From Streptomyces venezuelae ATCC 10712 (GTDB taxonomy: Bacteria; Actinomycetota; Actinomycetes; Streptomycetales; Streptomycetaceae), in contig NZ_CP029197.1 in the NCBI RefSeq assembly GCF_008639165.1, positions 2,294,001 to 2,358,000 on the forward strand: a DNA stretch of 64,000 nt. The letters run 5' to 3'. The position numbers and the translations under genes are program-made. Below are positions 1-6,822 of this stretch, one piece after another; position 1 is the stretch's first letter, and the number at the start of each line of letters is the position of its first letter. Under the pieces are notes generated by a model. That model saw nothing but the letters and a program-made list of their open reading frames with translations, did no database searches and had not been told where the DNA came from.

Positions 1-29
1 CGCTCCTTGAAGCCCTCCGCGCCACCTGA
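1..29 (+). CDS. 3' end of an unidentified coding sequence
   Basis: The first 29 bases read as eight sense codons (LLEALRAT) followed by TGA in frame 3, and a perfect hairpin follows at 46-73. This looks like the last codons of a gene whose body lies to the left. There is too little sequence to name it. Confidence 0.35.
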
Positions 30-45
30 TCCTGCCCGTCCCTCT

Positions 46-73
46 GGGGCCGCCCCCGCACCCGGGCGGCCCC
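46..73 (+). terminator. GC-rich terminator hairpin
   Basis: A perfect 10-bp inverted repeat (GGGGCCGCCC at 46-55, GGGCGGCCCC at 64-73) with an 8-nt loop lies just after the probable stop codon at 27-29. There is no U-run, which is common for Streptomyces terminators. Confidence 0.5.
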
Positions 74-94
74 CACCGGGCAACGAACCCGCCC

Positions 95-131
95 GTTCCG
101 TTGCCGCCTCGCCCCGACGCTGCAACGGAAC
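95..131 (+). promoter_or_regulatory. Inverted repeat upstream of first complete gene
   Basis: GTTCCGTTGC (95-104) and GCAACGGAAC (122-131) form a perfect 10-bp inverted repeat with 17 bases between the arms, ending 20 bp before the ATG at 152. It could be an operator or a leader hairpin. It parallels the hairpin leaders before 481 and 1725, although the sequence differs. Confidence 0.4.
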
Positions 132-151
132 CCACACCCCGGAGACCCGAC

Positions 152-403
152 ATGACCGACCAGCCCACCCGCAAGGCCACCATCACCCTGGACTCCGCTA
201 CCAGCGACCGCGAGTTCCCGATCTACCAGATCAGCATCAACGCCATGCGCGACGAGAACCACGGCCACGGCTACCGGCTGATGGGTCCCAAGTACCTCGG
301 CCGGTCCCGGAACCTGCGGACGGTGGAGCTGACGCAGCGGGACGCGGACGAGATCCGTGCCGTGCTGGACGAGGTCTTCCCGCCCGCTTCGCCCACGGCC
401 TGA
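152..403 (+). CDS. Small hypothetical element protein (83 aa)
   Basis: I do not recognise a family. The ATG at 152 is preferred to an in-frame upstream start because GGAG sits about 8 nt upstream and the codons before it look non-coding. The protein has a mixed beta/alpha character, with YQISINAM early and a charged C-terminal helix (TQRDADEIRAVLDEVF). It is soluble, with no signal peptide or membrane segment. It is the first complete gene of a + strand run of small unknown genes, and its stop codon opens the first copy of a repeated hairpin leader. Confidence 0.65.
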   Translation: MTDQPTRKATITLDSATSDREFPIYQISINAMRDENHGHGYRLMGPKYLGRSRNLRTVELTQRDADEIRAVLDEVFPPASPTA

Positions 404-480
404 CATGCCGCAGAACGCCCCGCGGTCGAAGTGCGGGGCGGTCTGGACACCTCGACCCTACCCACCGAAGGAGCCACACC
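401..480 (+). repeat. Hairpin leader repeat, copy 1 (SAS/ESAS-like)
   Basis: This 80-bp unit begins at the stop codon of the preceding gene and ends at the ATG of the next. The stem is CGCCCCGC (416-423) with GCGGGGCG (433-440), extended by CAGA (411-414) with TCTG (442-445) across one mismatch. The distal half, including the Shine-Dalgarno AAGGAGC, is nearly identical to the copy at 1640-1724, while the loops differ in sequence and length. Conserved stems with diverged loops suggest an RNA-level or binding-site role. Confidence 0.75.
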
Positions 481-798
481 ATGACCGACCTGCCCATCAC
501 CGACGAGATGCCCGACACCTGGGTCCAGGCCCTCACCACCGCCATCGAGGCCCGCGGCCACAAGGTGACCGACTGCCACGAGTCCGCCATCGTCATCAAC
601 CTCACCCCCACCACGATGCGCACCCTCGACGCCGACCCGGGCGAGCAGCTCGTTATCGGATGGACCGAGCGGGCCGGCATCGACTGGGGACTTGGCCGCG
701 CCGACCACGTCCCCGACCCGCAGCCCCTCGGCGCCGACACCATCACCGAGGCCGCCGCCCGCACCCACCTCCTCCTCACCACCGGGCGGCCCGCATGA
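481..798 (+). CDS. Hypothetical element protein (105 aa)
   Basis: The start ATG at 481 directly follows the repeated leader with its AAGGAG ribosome site. The acidic soluble protein shows a helix (TWVQALTTAIEARGHKV), strands (SAIVINLT) and a tryptophan-rich segment (VIGWTERAGIDWGLGRA) ending in another helix. This pattern is common for small actinophage and plasmid proteins of unknown role. Its stop TGA overlaps the ATG of a decayed DnaC-like gene, so it once headed a coupled pair. Confidence 0.7.
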   Translation: MTDLPITDEMPDTWVQALTTAIEARGHKVTDCHESAIVINLTPTTMRTLDADPGEQLVIGWTERAGIDWGLGRADHVPDPQPLGADTITEAAARTHLLLTTGRPA

Positions 799-1111
799 AC
801 CGCCACGCCCTCCCCTACGCCGCCGCCTCGCCCGCGTCCCGCTCCTCCTCCTCGACGACCTCGGCTCCGCCAAGGCCACCGAGTGGACCGAGGAGGTCAC
901 CTACCGGCTGGTCAACGAGCGGTACAACGCCTGCCGACCGACCATCTACACCTCGAACCTTCCCGCTCGTGCCGTCCTCGACGAGCAGGGCCGTCCGCTC
1001 GGTCCGGACCTCACCACCGCCCTCGGCGAGCGGATCGTGTCCCGGCTGTCGGAGGACACCACCGTCGTCGCCATGACCGGCACCGACCGCCGCCGCCGAG
1101 GCGCCGCGTGA
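795..1111 (+). pseudogene. Decayed DnaC/IstB-like helicase-loader ATPase
   Basis: From about 821 the frame encodes RLARVPLLLLDDLG, a Walker B segment, followed by TIYTSNLP, a sensor-I segment typical of DnaC/IstB AAA+ loaders. The C-terminal third of such a protein is present, but the region that should hold Walker A is missing. The ATG at 795 couples to the previous stop but reads in another frame, so the start is separated from the remnant by a deletion or frameshift. DnaC-like proteins load replicative helicases. The open C-terminal frame still overlaps the next gene (GTGA), so the decay may be recent. Confidence 0.6.
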
Positions 1112-1326
1112 CGCCGGCCCGGCGGCTGGCCGCCACCCGCGCCCTCCTCGACCAGCCGCCCGTCACCCCCGTCCCCGGACAGCTCGCCATCCCCGCCGCC
1201 GCCGTCGCCGACATCGAGGCCGCCCTCGACGACGCCGACCGCCTCGGCGAAACCGGCCACGCCCGCGCCGAACGCGCCGCCCTCTACCTCGCCTCGTCCG
1301 GTTGGACCATCACCCCCGCCCGCTGA
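1108..1326 (+). CDS. Small hypothetical protein (72 aa)
   Basis: The GTG at 1108 overlaps the stop of the DnaC-like remnant by 4 bp, a translational-coupling layout. The Ala/Leu/Pro-rich protein has a predicted helical C-terminal half (DIEAALDDADRLGETGHARAE). No family is recognised. Similar short proteins often follow helicase loaders in Streptomyces plasmids and phages, but I infer no function. Confidence 0.6.
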   Translation: MTPARRLAATRALLDQPPVTPVPGQLAIPAAAVADIEAALDDADRLGETGHARAERAALYLASSGWTITPAR

Positions 1327-1351
1327 CCGCCACCACACCCAGGAGAACCCC

Positions 1352-1642
1352 GTGATCATCGCCATGTACACCTACCTCGTCGAACGCAACGACGACACCG
1401 CCCCCGACCGTCGTGCCCTCAGCGGCGGATGGGCCCCGGCCCGCCGCAACGCCCCCACCGAGGCCATCGCCATCGACATCGCCCAGGAAACCCGCCTGGC
1501 GCACAACTACTTCGGGCCGCTGCGGGTGTCCCTGTGGCCGCAGCAGGCTGACGAGCCGCACCCCATGGCCCGCTTCGAGCCGGCACCCGCCCACGCCGAG
1601 ACCTTCGACTACGCCGCGGTGCCCACCCGACCCGGCGCCTGA
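1352..1642 (+). CDS. Hypothetical protein (96 aa)
   Basis: GTG at 1352 with AGGAG 7 nt upstream. The soluble protein begins with a hydrophobic strand (MIIAMYTYLVE) and contains a Trp/Asn-rich middle (AHNYFGPLRVSLWPQQ). No family is recognised. Its stop opens the second copy of the repeated hairpin leader. Confidence 0.6.
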   Translation: MIIAMYTYLVERNDDTAPDRRALSGGWAPARRNAPTEAIAIDIAQETRLAHNYFGPLRVSLWPQQADEPHPMARFEPAPAHAETFDYAAVPTRPGA

Positions 1643-1724
1643 CATGCCGCAGACCGCCCCGCTCGTCGCAACCAAGCGGGGCGGTCTGGACACCTCGACC
1701 CTACCCACCGAAGGAGCAACACCC
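1640..1724 (+). repeat. Hairpin leader repeat, copy 2 (SAS/ESAS-like)
   Basis: This copy has a perfect 13-bp stem: CAGACCGCCCCGC (1650-1662) with GCGGGGCGGTCTG (1676-1688) and a 13-nt loop. From the right arm to the AAGGAGC ribosome site it matches copy 1 almost exactly. The A:G mismatch in the copy 1 stem is a C:G pair here. The unit spans the whole interval between one stop and the next start. Confidence 0.75.
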
Positions 1725-2090
1725 ATGGCCCACCTCTGGGAGATCGACCACCCGTACTACTGCCAGGAAGGCAACTACTTCAAGAGCGGCCAGCACACGC
1801 TGTTCGCCTCGTGGACGGACTTCACCGAGGAGACGCTCTTCTACCGCGGAGACCGGGACCAGAACCTGCTCATCCGCTGGGACTGGCGCAAGCCCGGCCA
1901 CTACGAGTGGGAGGGCGAAGAGACGCTGCTGCTGTTCTTCGTCCTCCAGCGCAAAGCGTGGCTGTGCTCGGTGGAGATGCCCGTTACCGAAGTCGACGAG
2001 TCGGCTATCCACGCGTGGCTGACCGAGTGCGCTCAGACCATGCGTGCCACGTGGGAGCCGCTTCTCGACGCGCTCCAGCCCGCCGCCTGA
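1725..2090 (+). CDS. Hypothetical protein (121 aa)
   Basis: The ATG at 1725 follows the second leader repeat. The protein is aromatic-rich (HLWEIDHPYYCQEGNYF, then IRWDWRKPGHYEWEGEE) with a hydrophobic stretch LLLFFVLQRKAWLCSVEM that reads as a buried strand pair rather than a membrane span. The C-terminus is helical. Aromatic-rich small folds of this type recur in actinophage early regions, but I cannot assign a family. Confidence 0.7.
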   Translation: MAHLWEIDHPYYCQEGNYFKSGQHTLFASWTDFTEETLFYRGDRDQNLLIRWDWRKPGHYEWEGEETLLLFFVLQRKAWLCSVEMPVTEVDESAIHAWLTECAQTMRATWEPLLDALQPAA

Positions 2091-2148
2091 CCCCCCGCCC
2101 TGCTGCCGGGCCGCACACCACGGCCCGGCCCACCCAAGGAGCCACCAC

Positions 2149-2922
2149 GTGACCCTCGACGAACTCATCACCACCCTCGACGCGGCCGACCCCACCCTCG
2201 TCCTCCCGCACGGCTTCACCAACCCGCACTCCTACCGCGGCTACTACGAAGAGCTGGCTTTCGAGCCCGCCACCAACGTGAGCGTCGCCGACATGCTGGC
2301 CGACGCCCGCAGCGCCCTCGGAACCACCTTCACGGGCTGGAAGGGCGGCGAGTTCACCATGCGCGGCTACACCGACTGCTGGCTCGCTCAGGAAGGCAGT
2401 GCGGGAGGCGAGACCCTCGGCCCGTTGCTGCTGCAGTTCATGCTCTCCGCCGGGATCCAGGACGCCGCCCACCAGGCCAGCGGACAGCAGCCGGACCCGG
2501 GTGTCTTTGAGGCAGCCATGGACAGCGAGGCCGACCCCAAAGCCGCCTCAAAGGACACCGCGCACTGCTGCGGCAACTGCGACGGCATCGATCCGGACAC
2601 CTGCCTCACCAACCCGAACCGGCCGAAGCAGCCCCCGATGGACCCGGCCGCGATTCTCGGCATCGCACCCGACTACTCCGAAGCCGCCCCCGCTGCCGGG
2701 CTGGACGACAACCAGCCGGCCACCGAAGCCCACCCGCCCACCACCGGCTACGCCGTCGAGGTCCACTCCACCGACGGGTGGACCCAGATCACCGCCATCT
2801 TCGACACCCTCGTCGCCACCCGACAGCAGCGCACGCGCCTCCGCGCGAAGGTCGGCACCAGGCCCATGCGGATCATCTGCGAGACCACCACCCGCGCCGT
2901 CGTGGAGGACGAAACCCGATGA
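2149..2922 (+). CDS. Actinophage-type hypothetical protein (257 aa)
   Basis: GTG at 2149 with AAGGAG upstream. The N-terminal 110 residues (PHGFTNPHSYRGYYEELAFE, then MRGYTDCWLAQEG) resemble a conserved domain of unknown function frequent in actinobacteriophages. A cysteine cluster (HCCGNCDGIDPDTC) around residues 140-155 could bind a metal. The last 60 residues form a separate small domain (YAVEVHSTDGW, then MRIICETTT). The stop overlaps the next ATG, so the pair is translationally coupled. No enzymatic motif is visible. Confidence 0.75.
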   Translation: MTLDELITTLDAADPTLVLPHGFTNPHSYRGYYEELAFEPATNVSVADMLADARSALGTTFTGWKGGEFTMRGYTDCWLAQEGSAGGETLGPLLLQFMLSAGIQDAAHQASGQQPDPGVFEAAMDSEADPKAASKDTAHCCGNCDGIDPDTCLTNPNRPKQPPMDPAAILGIAPDYSEAAPAAGLDDNQPATEAHPPTTGYAVEVHSTDGWTQITAIFDTLVATRQQRTRLRAKVGTRPMRIICETTTRAVVEDETR

Positions 2923-3236
2923 CCCAGCCCAGCCCCGCCGACGAACTCCGGGCCGCCGCCGAGAAGCTGCGCGATTACACCAGCACGACCAGCCCCGCGC
3001 CCTGGCATGTGAACCAGTGGGACAACGTCGAGACCGCCGGCCGTGAGGAGATGGCCGAGGTCTGGCCCCTCCAAGCCAACCCCAGCGCCAACGCCACGTA
3101 CATCGCTCTCATGCACCCCGGCGTCGGCACGGCTCTCGCCGACCTCCTCGACGACCAGGCCGATGGCGACGACGAAGGCGTCATCAACCCCTGGGCCCTC
3201 GCGGTGGCCCGCGCCCTGAACGGAGAAGCCCAGTGA
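2919..3236 (+). CDS. Hypothetical protein (105 aa)
   Basis: ATGA overlap with the preceding gene fixes the start at 2919. The protein resembles a class of actinophage proteins with an N-terminal helix (DELRAAAEKLRDY), an APWHVNQW segment, a YIALMHPGVG loop and a helical C-terminus. The order helix, PAPW, NATYIALMHPGVG, LADLLDD is typical of this family of unknown function. It is coupled to the next gene by a GTGA overlap. Confidence 0.7.
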   Translation: MTQPSPADELRAAAEKLRDYTSTTSPAPWHVNQWDNVETAGREEMAEVWPLQANPSANATYIALMHPGVGTALADLLDDQADGDDEGVINPWALAVARALNGEAQ

Positions 3237-3436
3237 CCACCCCCGCCCACCCGCTCCGCGCCAAGCACGCCGGAACAGACCCCGTCCACGCCGCCCGCTC
3301 CATCCTCGCCGGCGGCCACAACACCGCCTGCCTCATCTGGCTCGACCCCAAGGCACCTCACCAGTGGCTGCCCGACACCACCCCCGTCACCTGCGCGGCC
3401 TGTGAGCGGGCCCTCGCCCGGAAGGCCAACCGATGA
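3233..3436 (+). CDS. Small putative zinc-binding protein (67 aa)
   Basis: GTG at 3233 overlaps the previous stop. The protein has a Trp/His-rich middle (LIWLDPKAPHQWLP) and a CAAC pair near the end (TCAACERALARK), consistent with half of a zinc site. It sits in a coupled chain of five small genes (2919-4103). No family is recognised. Confidence 0.6.
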   Translation: MTTPAHPLRAKHAGTDPVHAARSILAGGHNTACLIWLDPKAPHQWLPDTTPVTCAACERALARKANR

Positions 3437-3603
3437 CTCAGCCCACGCCCACCATCCACTGCTCCACCCCCGGCTGCACCAACACCGCCACCCACCCCGA
3501 CGCCCACACCATCGCCGACGTCCGCCGCCTCAACCGGGCCTGGCGGCAGCGCGCCGGCGGTCGCGACCTGTGCCCCGACTGCTGGAAGGCCGGACGGCGA
3601 TGA
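3433..3603 (+). CDS. Tiny zinc-ribbon protein (56 aa)
   Basis: ATG at 3433 overlaps the previous stop, and the stop at 3601-3603 overlaps the next ATG at 3600. Two cysteine pairs (CSTPGC near residue 10, LCPDC near residue 46) flank a basic helix (ADVRRLNRAWRQR), the layout of a four-Cys zinc ribbon. The role is unknown. DNA or RNA binding is possible, judging by the basic helix. The reading frame is well supported by the overlaps on both sides. Confidence 0.65.
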   Translation: MTQPTPTIHCSTPGCTNTATHPDAHTIADVRRLNRAWRQRAGGRDLCPDCWKAGRR

Positions 3604-4103
3604 CCCAGCCCGAGCCCACTCAGACCCGGCACACCGTCGACGACGACCTCGCCTGGACCCGCGAACAGCTCCTCGCCGCCCAGCAGGAAGCCACCGACGC
3701 CGTCACCCGCGCCGAGAAGGCCGAGCGGGCCGTCGACCACCTCGCCGACCGCTACCGAGGCGCCGAAGCTGCCCGGGACACGTGGGCTGCCGAAGCCGCC
3801 ACGCAGAACCTCCGCGCCGAGCGGGCCGAGGCCGAGAGGGACCGCTACAGGTTCTGCTGGAACAGCGCCCGGGACCGAGCCCAAGCCCTTGGCGAAGGCG
3901 TCCTCCGCCACGTCGCCAACCGCGACCCATGGAAGCGCCAGGCACTGGAGCAGCAGCAGCGTGCCGAGCGGGCCGAGGCCGCCCTCGACGCCGTCCGCGC
4001 CGTCCTCGCCGACTGGGAGGGCTCCGACATCAGCTACAGCAACTTCGCCAGCGCCATCCGCGCCGCCATCGACGCGCACACCACCGGGCCGACCACCACC
4101 TGA
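3600..4103 (+). CDS. Coiled-coil hypothetical protein (167 aa)
   Basis: ATG at 3600 is coupled to the previous stop. Residues 15-140 are a long Ala/Glu/Arg-rich helix with the repeated theme RAEKAERA, LRAERAEAERD and QRAERAEAALDAV. That indicates a coiled coil and therefore an oligomer. A short segment (ADWEGSDISYSNFASAIRAA) closes the protein. Many actinophages carry similar proteins of unknown function. A GC-rich hairpin follows the gene at 4130-4155. Confidence 0.7.
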   Translation: MTQPEPTQTRHTVDDDLAWTREQLLAAQQEATDAVTRAEKAERAVDHLADRYRGAEAARDTWAAEAATQNLRAERAEAERDRYRFCWNSARDRAQALGEGVLRHVANRDPWKRQALEQQQRAERAEAALDAVRAVLADWEGSDISYSNFASAIRAAIDAHTTGPTTT

Positions 4104-4129
4104 CCACCCACAAACCCCTGACAAACCCT

Positions 4130-4155
4130 GGGGCGCGCTACCCGCGGCGCGCCCC
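4130..4155 (+). terminator. Intercistronic hairpin
   Basis: GGGGCGCGC (4130-4138) and GCGCGCCCC (4147-4155) form a perfect 9-bp stem with an 8-nt loop in the 74-bp gap after the coiled-coil gene. There is no U-run. It probably acts as a terminator or attenuator inside the array. Confidence 0.5.
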
Positions 4156-4177
4156 ACCCAGCTCAGGAAGGACTGCC

Positions 4178-4357
4178 GTGATCGTCGAACAGCCACCCCT
4201 CTGGCCCGACGGCTGGGAACACGAAGCCGACGCCAAAGCCGGCACCCACCGCCAGCCCCGCCGCTGGGCCCGGTCCGTACCCACCGACCACGGCCGGCCC
4301 TGCACCCGGCCCCAGATACCCCACCGCCGCGTCGTCAACGTCATCAGGAGCCTGTGA
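4178..4357 (+). CDS. Small basic hypothetical protein (59 aa)
   Basis: GTG at 4178 follows AGGAAG. The short basic protein (PPLWPDGWEHEADAKAG, then RRWARSVPTDHGRP) has Trp, His and Arg clusters and no recognised family. Its stop overlaps the next gene's start region (GTGATG), consistent with coupling. Confidence 0.5.
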   Translation: MIVEQPPLWPDGWEHEADAKAGTHRQPRRWARSVPTDHGRPCTRPQIPHRRVVNVIRSL

Positions 4358-4611
4358 TGAGTGGACCCGCACGACAGCCTCTGACCCGCCGCCAAGCCGA
4401 AGTCCTCACCGCAGCCGCCGACGGCTCCACCCTCACCGTTGTGGCCCAGCGGCTCGGAACAACCCGCGAGCAGGTCGCCGCTCGACTCTCCGAGGCGTAC
4501 CGCCGACTGGACGTCGCCTGGATGGAACGAAGCGATCGCCGGCCAGCAGCGGTCCGTGTGGCCCGGAAGCGGGGACTGATCCCCGCCGAGACGCAAGGGG
4601 AGGCAGCGTGA
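4357..4611 (+). CDS. Small LuxR-type helix-turn-helix protein (84 aa)
   Basis: Start ATG at 4357 (GTG at 4354 is also possible). Residues 8-55 (LTRRQAEVLTAAADGST, then VVAQRLGTTREQVAARLSEA) match the LuxR/GerE or sigma-region-4 type HTH, in which the second helix follows RLGTT. The basic C-terminal tail (RPAAVRVARKRG) supports DNA binding. There is no receiver or ligand domain, so it would act as a stand-alone regulator. Its targets are unknown. It overlaps the next gene by 4 bp. Confidence 0.7.
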   Translation: MSGPARQPLTRRQAEVLTAAADGSTLTVVAQRLGTTREQVAARLSEAYRRLDVAWMERSDRRPAAVRVARKRGLIPAETQGEAA

Positions 4612-4865
4612 ACCCCAACTCGACCCCGCCAGGGGGCCTGAGCGCCCGCGAGGCGGCCGAACGAGGCGAGAAGGCAGTCCGCGACGTCGGCGCGACGCCA
4701 GGCCCGCAGACGGCCGCTCAGGACGCTGACCCCCGCGCCGTCCTCCTCGACACCATCTCCACCGCCCTCAACGCCGCCGGCTACTGGCTCCCCGCCGACG
4801 GCAAACAGGCCATCGTCGCCGCTGTACTTGCCGTCCAGGGCGAGCAGTCCGACACCCCCGCCTGA
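4608..4865 (+). CDS. Hypothetical protein (85 aa)
   Basis: GTG at 4608 is coupled to the HTH gene. After a disordered N-terminus, the second half (AVLLDTISTALNAAGYWLPADGKQAIVAAVLAVQ) is a compact helical domain. Short helical domains of this kind occur repeatedly in Streptomyces mobile elements. I assign no function. Confidence 0.6.
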   Translation: MNPNSTPPGGLSAREAAERGEKAVRDVGATPGPQTAAQDADPRAVLLDTISTALNAAGYWLPADGKQAIVAAVLAVQGEQSDTPA

Positions 4866-4904
4866 CCGCCCCGCCCGCACCAGCACCGCTGCAAGGAGAC
4901 CGCC

Positions 4905-5522
4905 GTGAACGACCTCGACACCTGCCTCCGCTGCCGCCGCGAGCTCCGCGACCACGAGGCCGGCCGCTACCTGTGCAACCACTGCGAGGACCGGGTGGCT
5001 GTTCATCTCGGAGCTATCCCCGGCCTGTTCGTCCAGCTCGACCAGCACCTCGCCCGCGGCAGCAGCAGCGGCCCGACTGTCTCCGGCAGCAAGACTGCGC
5101 CTGCCCCGCTCCGCATCGGCATCCTCGACATGCAGACCGAACGCGGCCCCATCCTCGCACCGCTGGAAACCTGGGTGCGTGACTGGGAGGAAGCCGGATA
5201 CGCCGAGGTCAACGAGGCCGGCACCGCCACCGACAGGGTCACCCACGCCTGCCGGACGCTGCGGTTCAACCTCTCCCGCGCCGCCGCCCAGCATCCGGCG
5301 ATCGACGAAGCAGCCGACGAGATCGCCTCGATCTGGCGCATGCTCAGCCGCACCGTCACCGGCGAGACCGCGCCCCGCCGCATCGCCGTCACCTGCCCCT
5401 GCGAGCAGACCCTCCGCATCACCCTCGACACCCGCGGCGAAACCTGCCCCCGATGCGGCGCCGAGTACGGACACAGCGAAGTGCTGCGACTGCCGTTGGC
5501 GGACAGGCGGGCCGCGGCGTGA
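4905..5522 (+). CDS. Protein with two zinc ribbons (205 aa)
   Basis: GTG at 4905 with AAGGAG upstream. The N-terminal ribbon has CLRC near residue 7 and CNHC near residue 25. The C-terminal ribbon has CPC near residue 165 and CPRCG near residue 184. Between them lies a mainly helical region (ETWVRDWEEAGYAEV, then DEAADEIASIWRML). The layout resembles a family seen in actinomycete plasmids and phages and suggests nucleic-acid or protein bridging. It overlaps the next gene by 4 bp. Confidence 0.7.
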   Translation: MNDLDTCLRCRRELRDHEAGRYLCNHCEDRVAVHLGAIPGLFVQLDQHLARGSSSGPTVSGSKTAPAPLRIGILDMQTERGPILAPLETWVRDWEEAGYAEVNEAGTATDRVTHACRTLRFNLSRAAAQHPAIDEAADEIASIWRMLSRTVTGETAPRRIAVTCPCEQTLRITLDTRGETCPRCGAEYGHSEVLRLPLADRRAAA

Positions 5523-5749
5523 ACGACCGACGGCCGATCGAACGCGTCTGCAACACGATCCCGATACGGACCGACCGCAACGGTCGCGCCTGGATCAAGG
5601 CCTCCGACGTCGCCCTACTTCTCCGCGCCATCGCGAGAGGCTGCCGCGAACACGGCGGTAACCCCGACTGCGACCTCCTCACCACCGCAGCAGCCATCGA
5701 CACCGAAGCCGACACCATCGCATGCCGAGCCATCATGCAAACCCGGTGA
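5519..5749 (+). CDS. Hypothetical protein (76 aa)
   Basis: GTG at 5519 overlaps the stop of the zinc-ribbon gene. The segment ERVCNTIPIRTDRNGRAWIK followed by ASDVALLLRAIARGC suggests a small winged or MerR-like helix bundle, but the match is weak. It is the last gene of the + strand array; the genes that follow are on the minus strand and converge on it. Confidence 0.6.
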   Translation: MNDRRPIERVCNTIPIRTDRNGRAWIKASDVALLLRAIARGCREHGGNPDCDLLTTAAAIDTEADTIACRAIMQTR

Positions 5750-5750
5750 C

Positions 5751-5966
5751 CTACTCCGCAGGCAGCCGCCGCGCCAGCTCCGACGCGAGCTGGCCAGCCG
5801 CCGCACCCTTCTCAAAGTCGTCGTGGAAGCGCAACAACAGCTCGACATACAGCAACAGCTCAATCAGCCTGTGAGCCTCGGCGGCGGTGAGAAGCGGCAA
5901 GCGGGGGCCAGTCGGGTAGCTGCCGATGACGGGCTCAGAGGTATCCACGACAAGAGCAACGCGCAC
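5751..5966 (-). CDS. Small hypothetical protein (71 aa)
   Basis: GTG at 5966. The protein starts with a strand (VRVALVVDT) and continues with a long amphipathic helix rich in Leu (EAHRLIELLLYVELLLRF) and Ala. Similar small proteins occur in Streptomyces mobile elements. No function can be given. Its stop lies 1 bp from the end of the convergent + strand gene, and a perfect palindrome lies upstream at 5988-6015. Confidence 0.6.
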   Translation of the reverse strand: MRVALVVDTSEPVIGSYPTGPRLPLLTAAEAHRLIELLLYVELLLRFHDDFEKGAAAGQLASELARRLPAE

Positions 5967-5987
5967 GGTTGCGAACAGGCACTACTA

Positions 5988-6015
5988 GGACCGCCACACG
6001 ATCGTGTGGCGGTCC
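5988..6015 (-). terminator. 28-bp perfect palindrome after the antitoxin gene
   Basis: The 28 bases from 5988 to 6015 are exactly self-complementary, with arms beginning GGACCGCCACACG around an AT centre. It lies 40 bp after the stop of the HigA-like gene, so it is probably that operon's terminator. A dimeric protein site is the alternative. Confidence 0.55.
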
Positions 6016-6055
6016 CCCGTATGGGGCGCCACTGCACGCATGCCACGCACGATGG

Positions 6056-6820
6056 TCATGCGTCAGCCAAGCGCTCCGCTTCGTCTTCCAACTCCGCCGC
6101 TAGCGAGTCGAACAGCTCGCGCACGGACTGCAAGGACGAGTGCAGTTGCTCGCTCCTACGCTCGGACGACTCTTGAGCTAGCAACCTCACGACCTTGCTC
6201 CTCTGGAAGAAGAACTGCCGAGAGGGATCATCACGCCGTAGCAAGGCGGCTCGGACCAGCCAGTGATGCAGACGAAGACTGCTGGCATGGCGAGTTAGGC
6301 GCCGAGTCGGAGCAACCAACTCCCCAGCCCCATAGACCAGGCACGCCTCAGGCAAGGAGCCCATATCAACCTGTCCGGAACCCTCCAGCCAAGCCATGGT
6401 CGATCGAAACAGAGGCTCGTCTTGCTCGACGGCCTCGGTGATCTCCGGCTCAACGGATTCTTCAGCAGCCTCCGCCACCGTCAGCCCGCGTGCAACCTCG
6501 GCGGGCACTTCAGCCTCGGCAGGTGTGTTCCGTGGAGTGAAGCTGATGTTGAGGTCAGCATCCAAGGCGTCCGCCAGCCGGCGCAGCAGCGGCAGCGTCG
6601 GCACGGTGCCGCCACCCTCAATACGGGAAATCGCCGGCTGCTTCATGCCCGCACGTTCCGCTAGCGCCGTCTGCGTCAGCCCCAGCTTGGTACGCAGGTC
6701 ATAGACCATCTGCCCCAGCATGAATGCGAGGCGTGCATCCTGGTGGGCCTTCTCGTACTCATCCGTGTCGGCGGAAGCGAGCCGCTGGGAGCGGACTGAC
6801 CTCCAACTAGTGTGGTTCAC
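6056..6820 (-). CDS. HigA-like XRE antitoxin with long C-terminal domain (254 aa)
   Basis: GTG at 6820 lies 2 nt after the toxin stop, with GGGAGAG as ribosome site. Residues 38-95 are an XRE HTH (LTQTALAERAGMKQPAISRI). HigA-type antitoxins usually have about 100 residues. This one has about 155 more: an acidic linker, then a unique domain (FRSTMAWLEGSGQVDMGSLP, then LRLHHWLVRAALLRRDD) and a C-terminal coiled coil. By family it should neutralise the upstream toxin and repress the operon through the repeats at 7210-7233. The extra domain is unexplained; DUF-type sensor or phage-defence roles are possible. Confidence 0.78.
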   Translation of the reverse strand: MNHTSWRSVRSQRLASADTDEYEKAHQDARLAFMLGQMVYDLRTKLGLTQTALAERAGMKQPAISRIEGGGTVPTLPLLRRLADALDADLNISFTPRNTPAEAEVPAEVARGLTVAEAAEESVEPEITEAVEQDEPLFRSTMAWLEGSGQVDMGSLPEACLVYGAGELVAPTRRLTRHASSLRLHHWLVRAALLRRDDPSRQFFFQRSKVVRLLAQESSERRSEQLHSSLQSVRELFDSLAAELEDEAERLADA

Positions 6821-6822
6821 GC

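Noticed and set aside
7..480. Extended upstream reading of the 481-798 gene
   Set aside because: It passes through a terminator hairpin, another gene and the repeated leader; the ATG at 481 with its ribosome site is the credible start.
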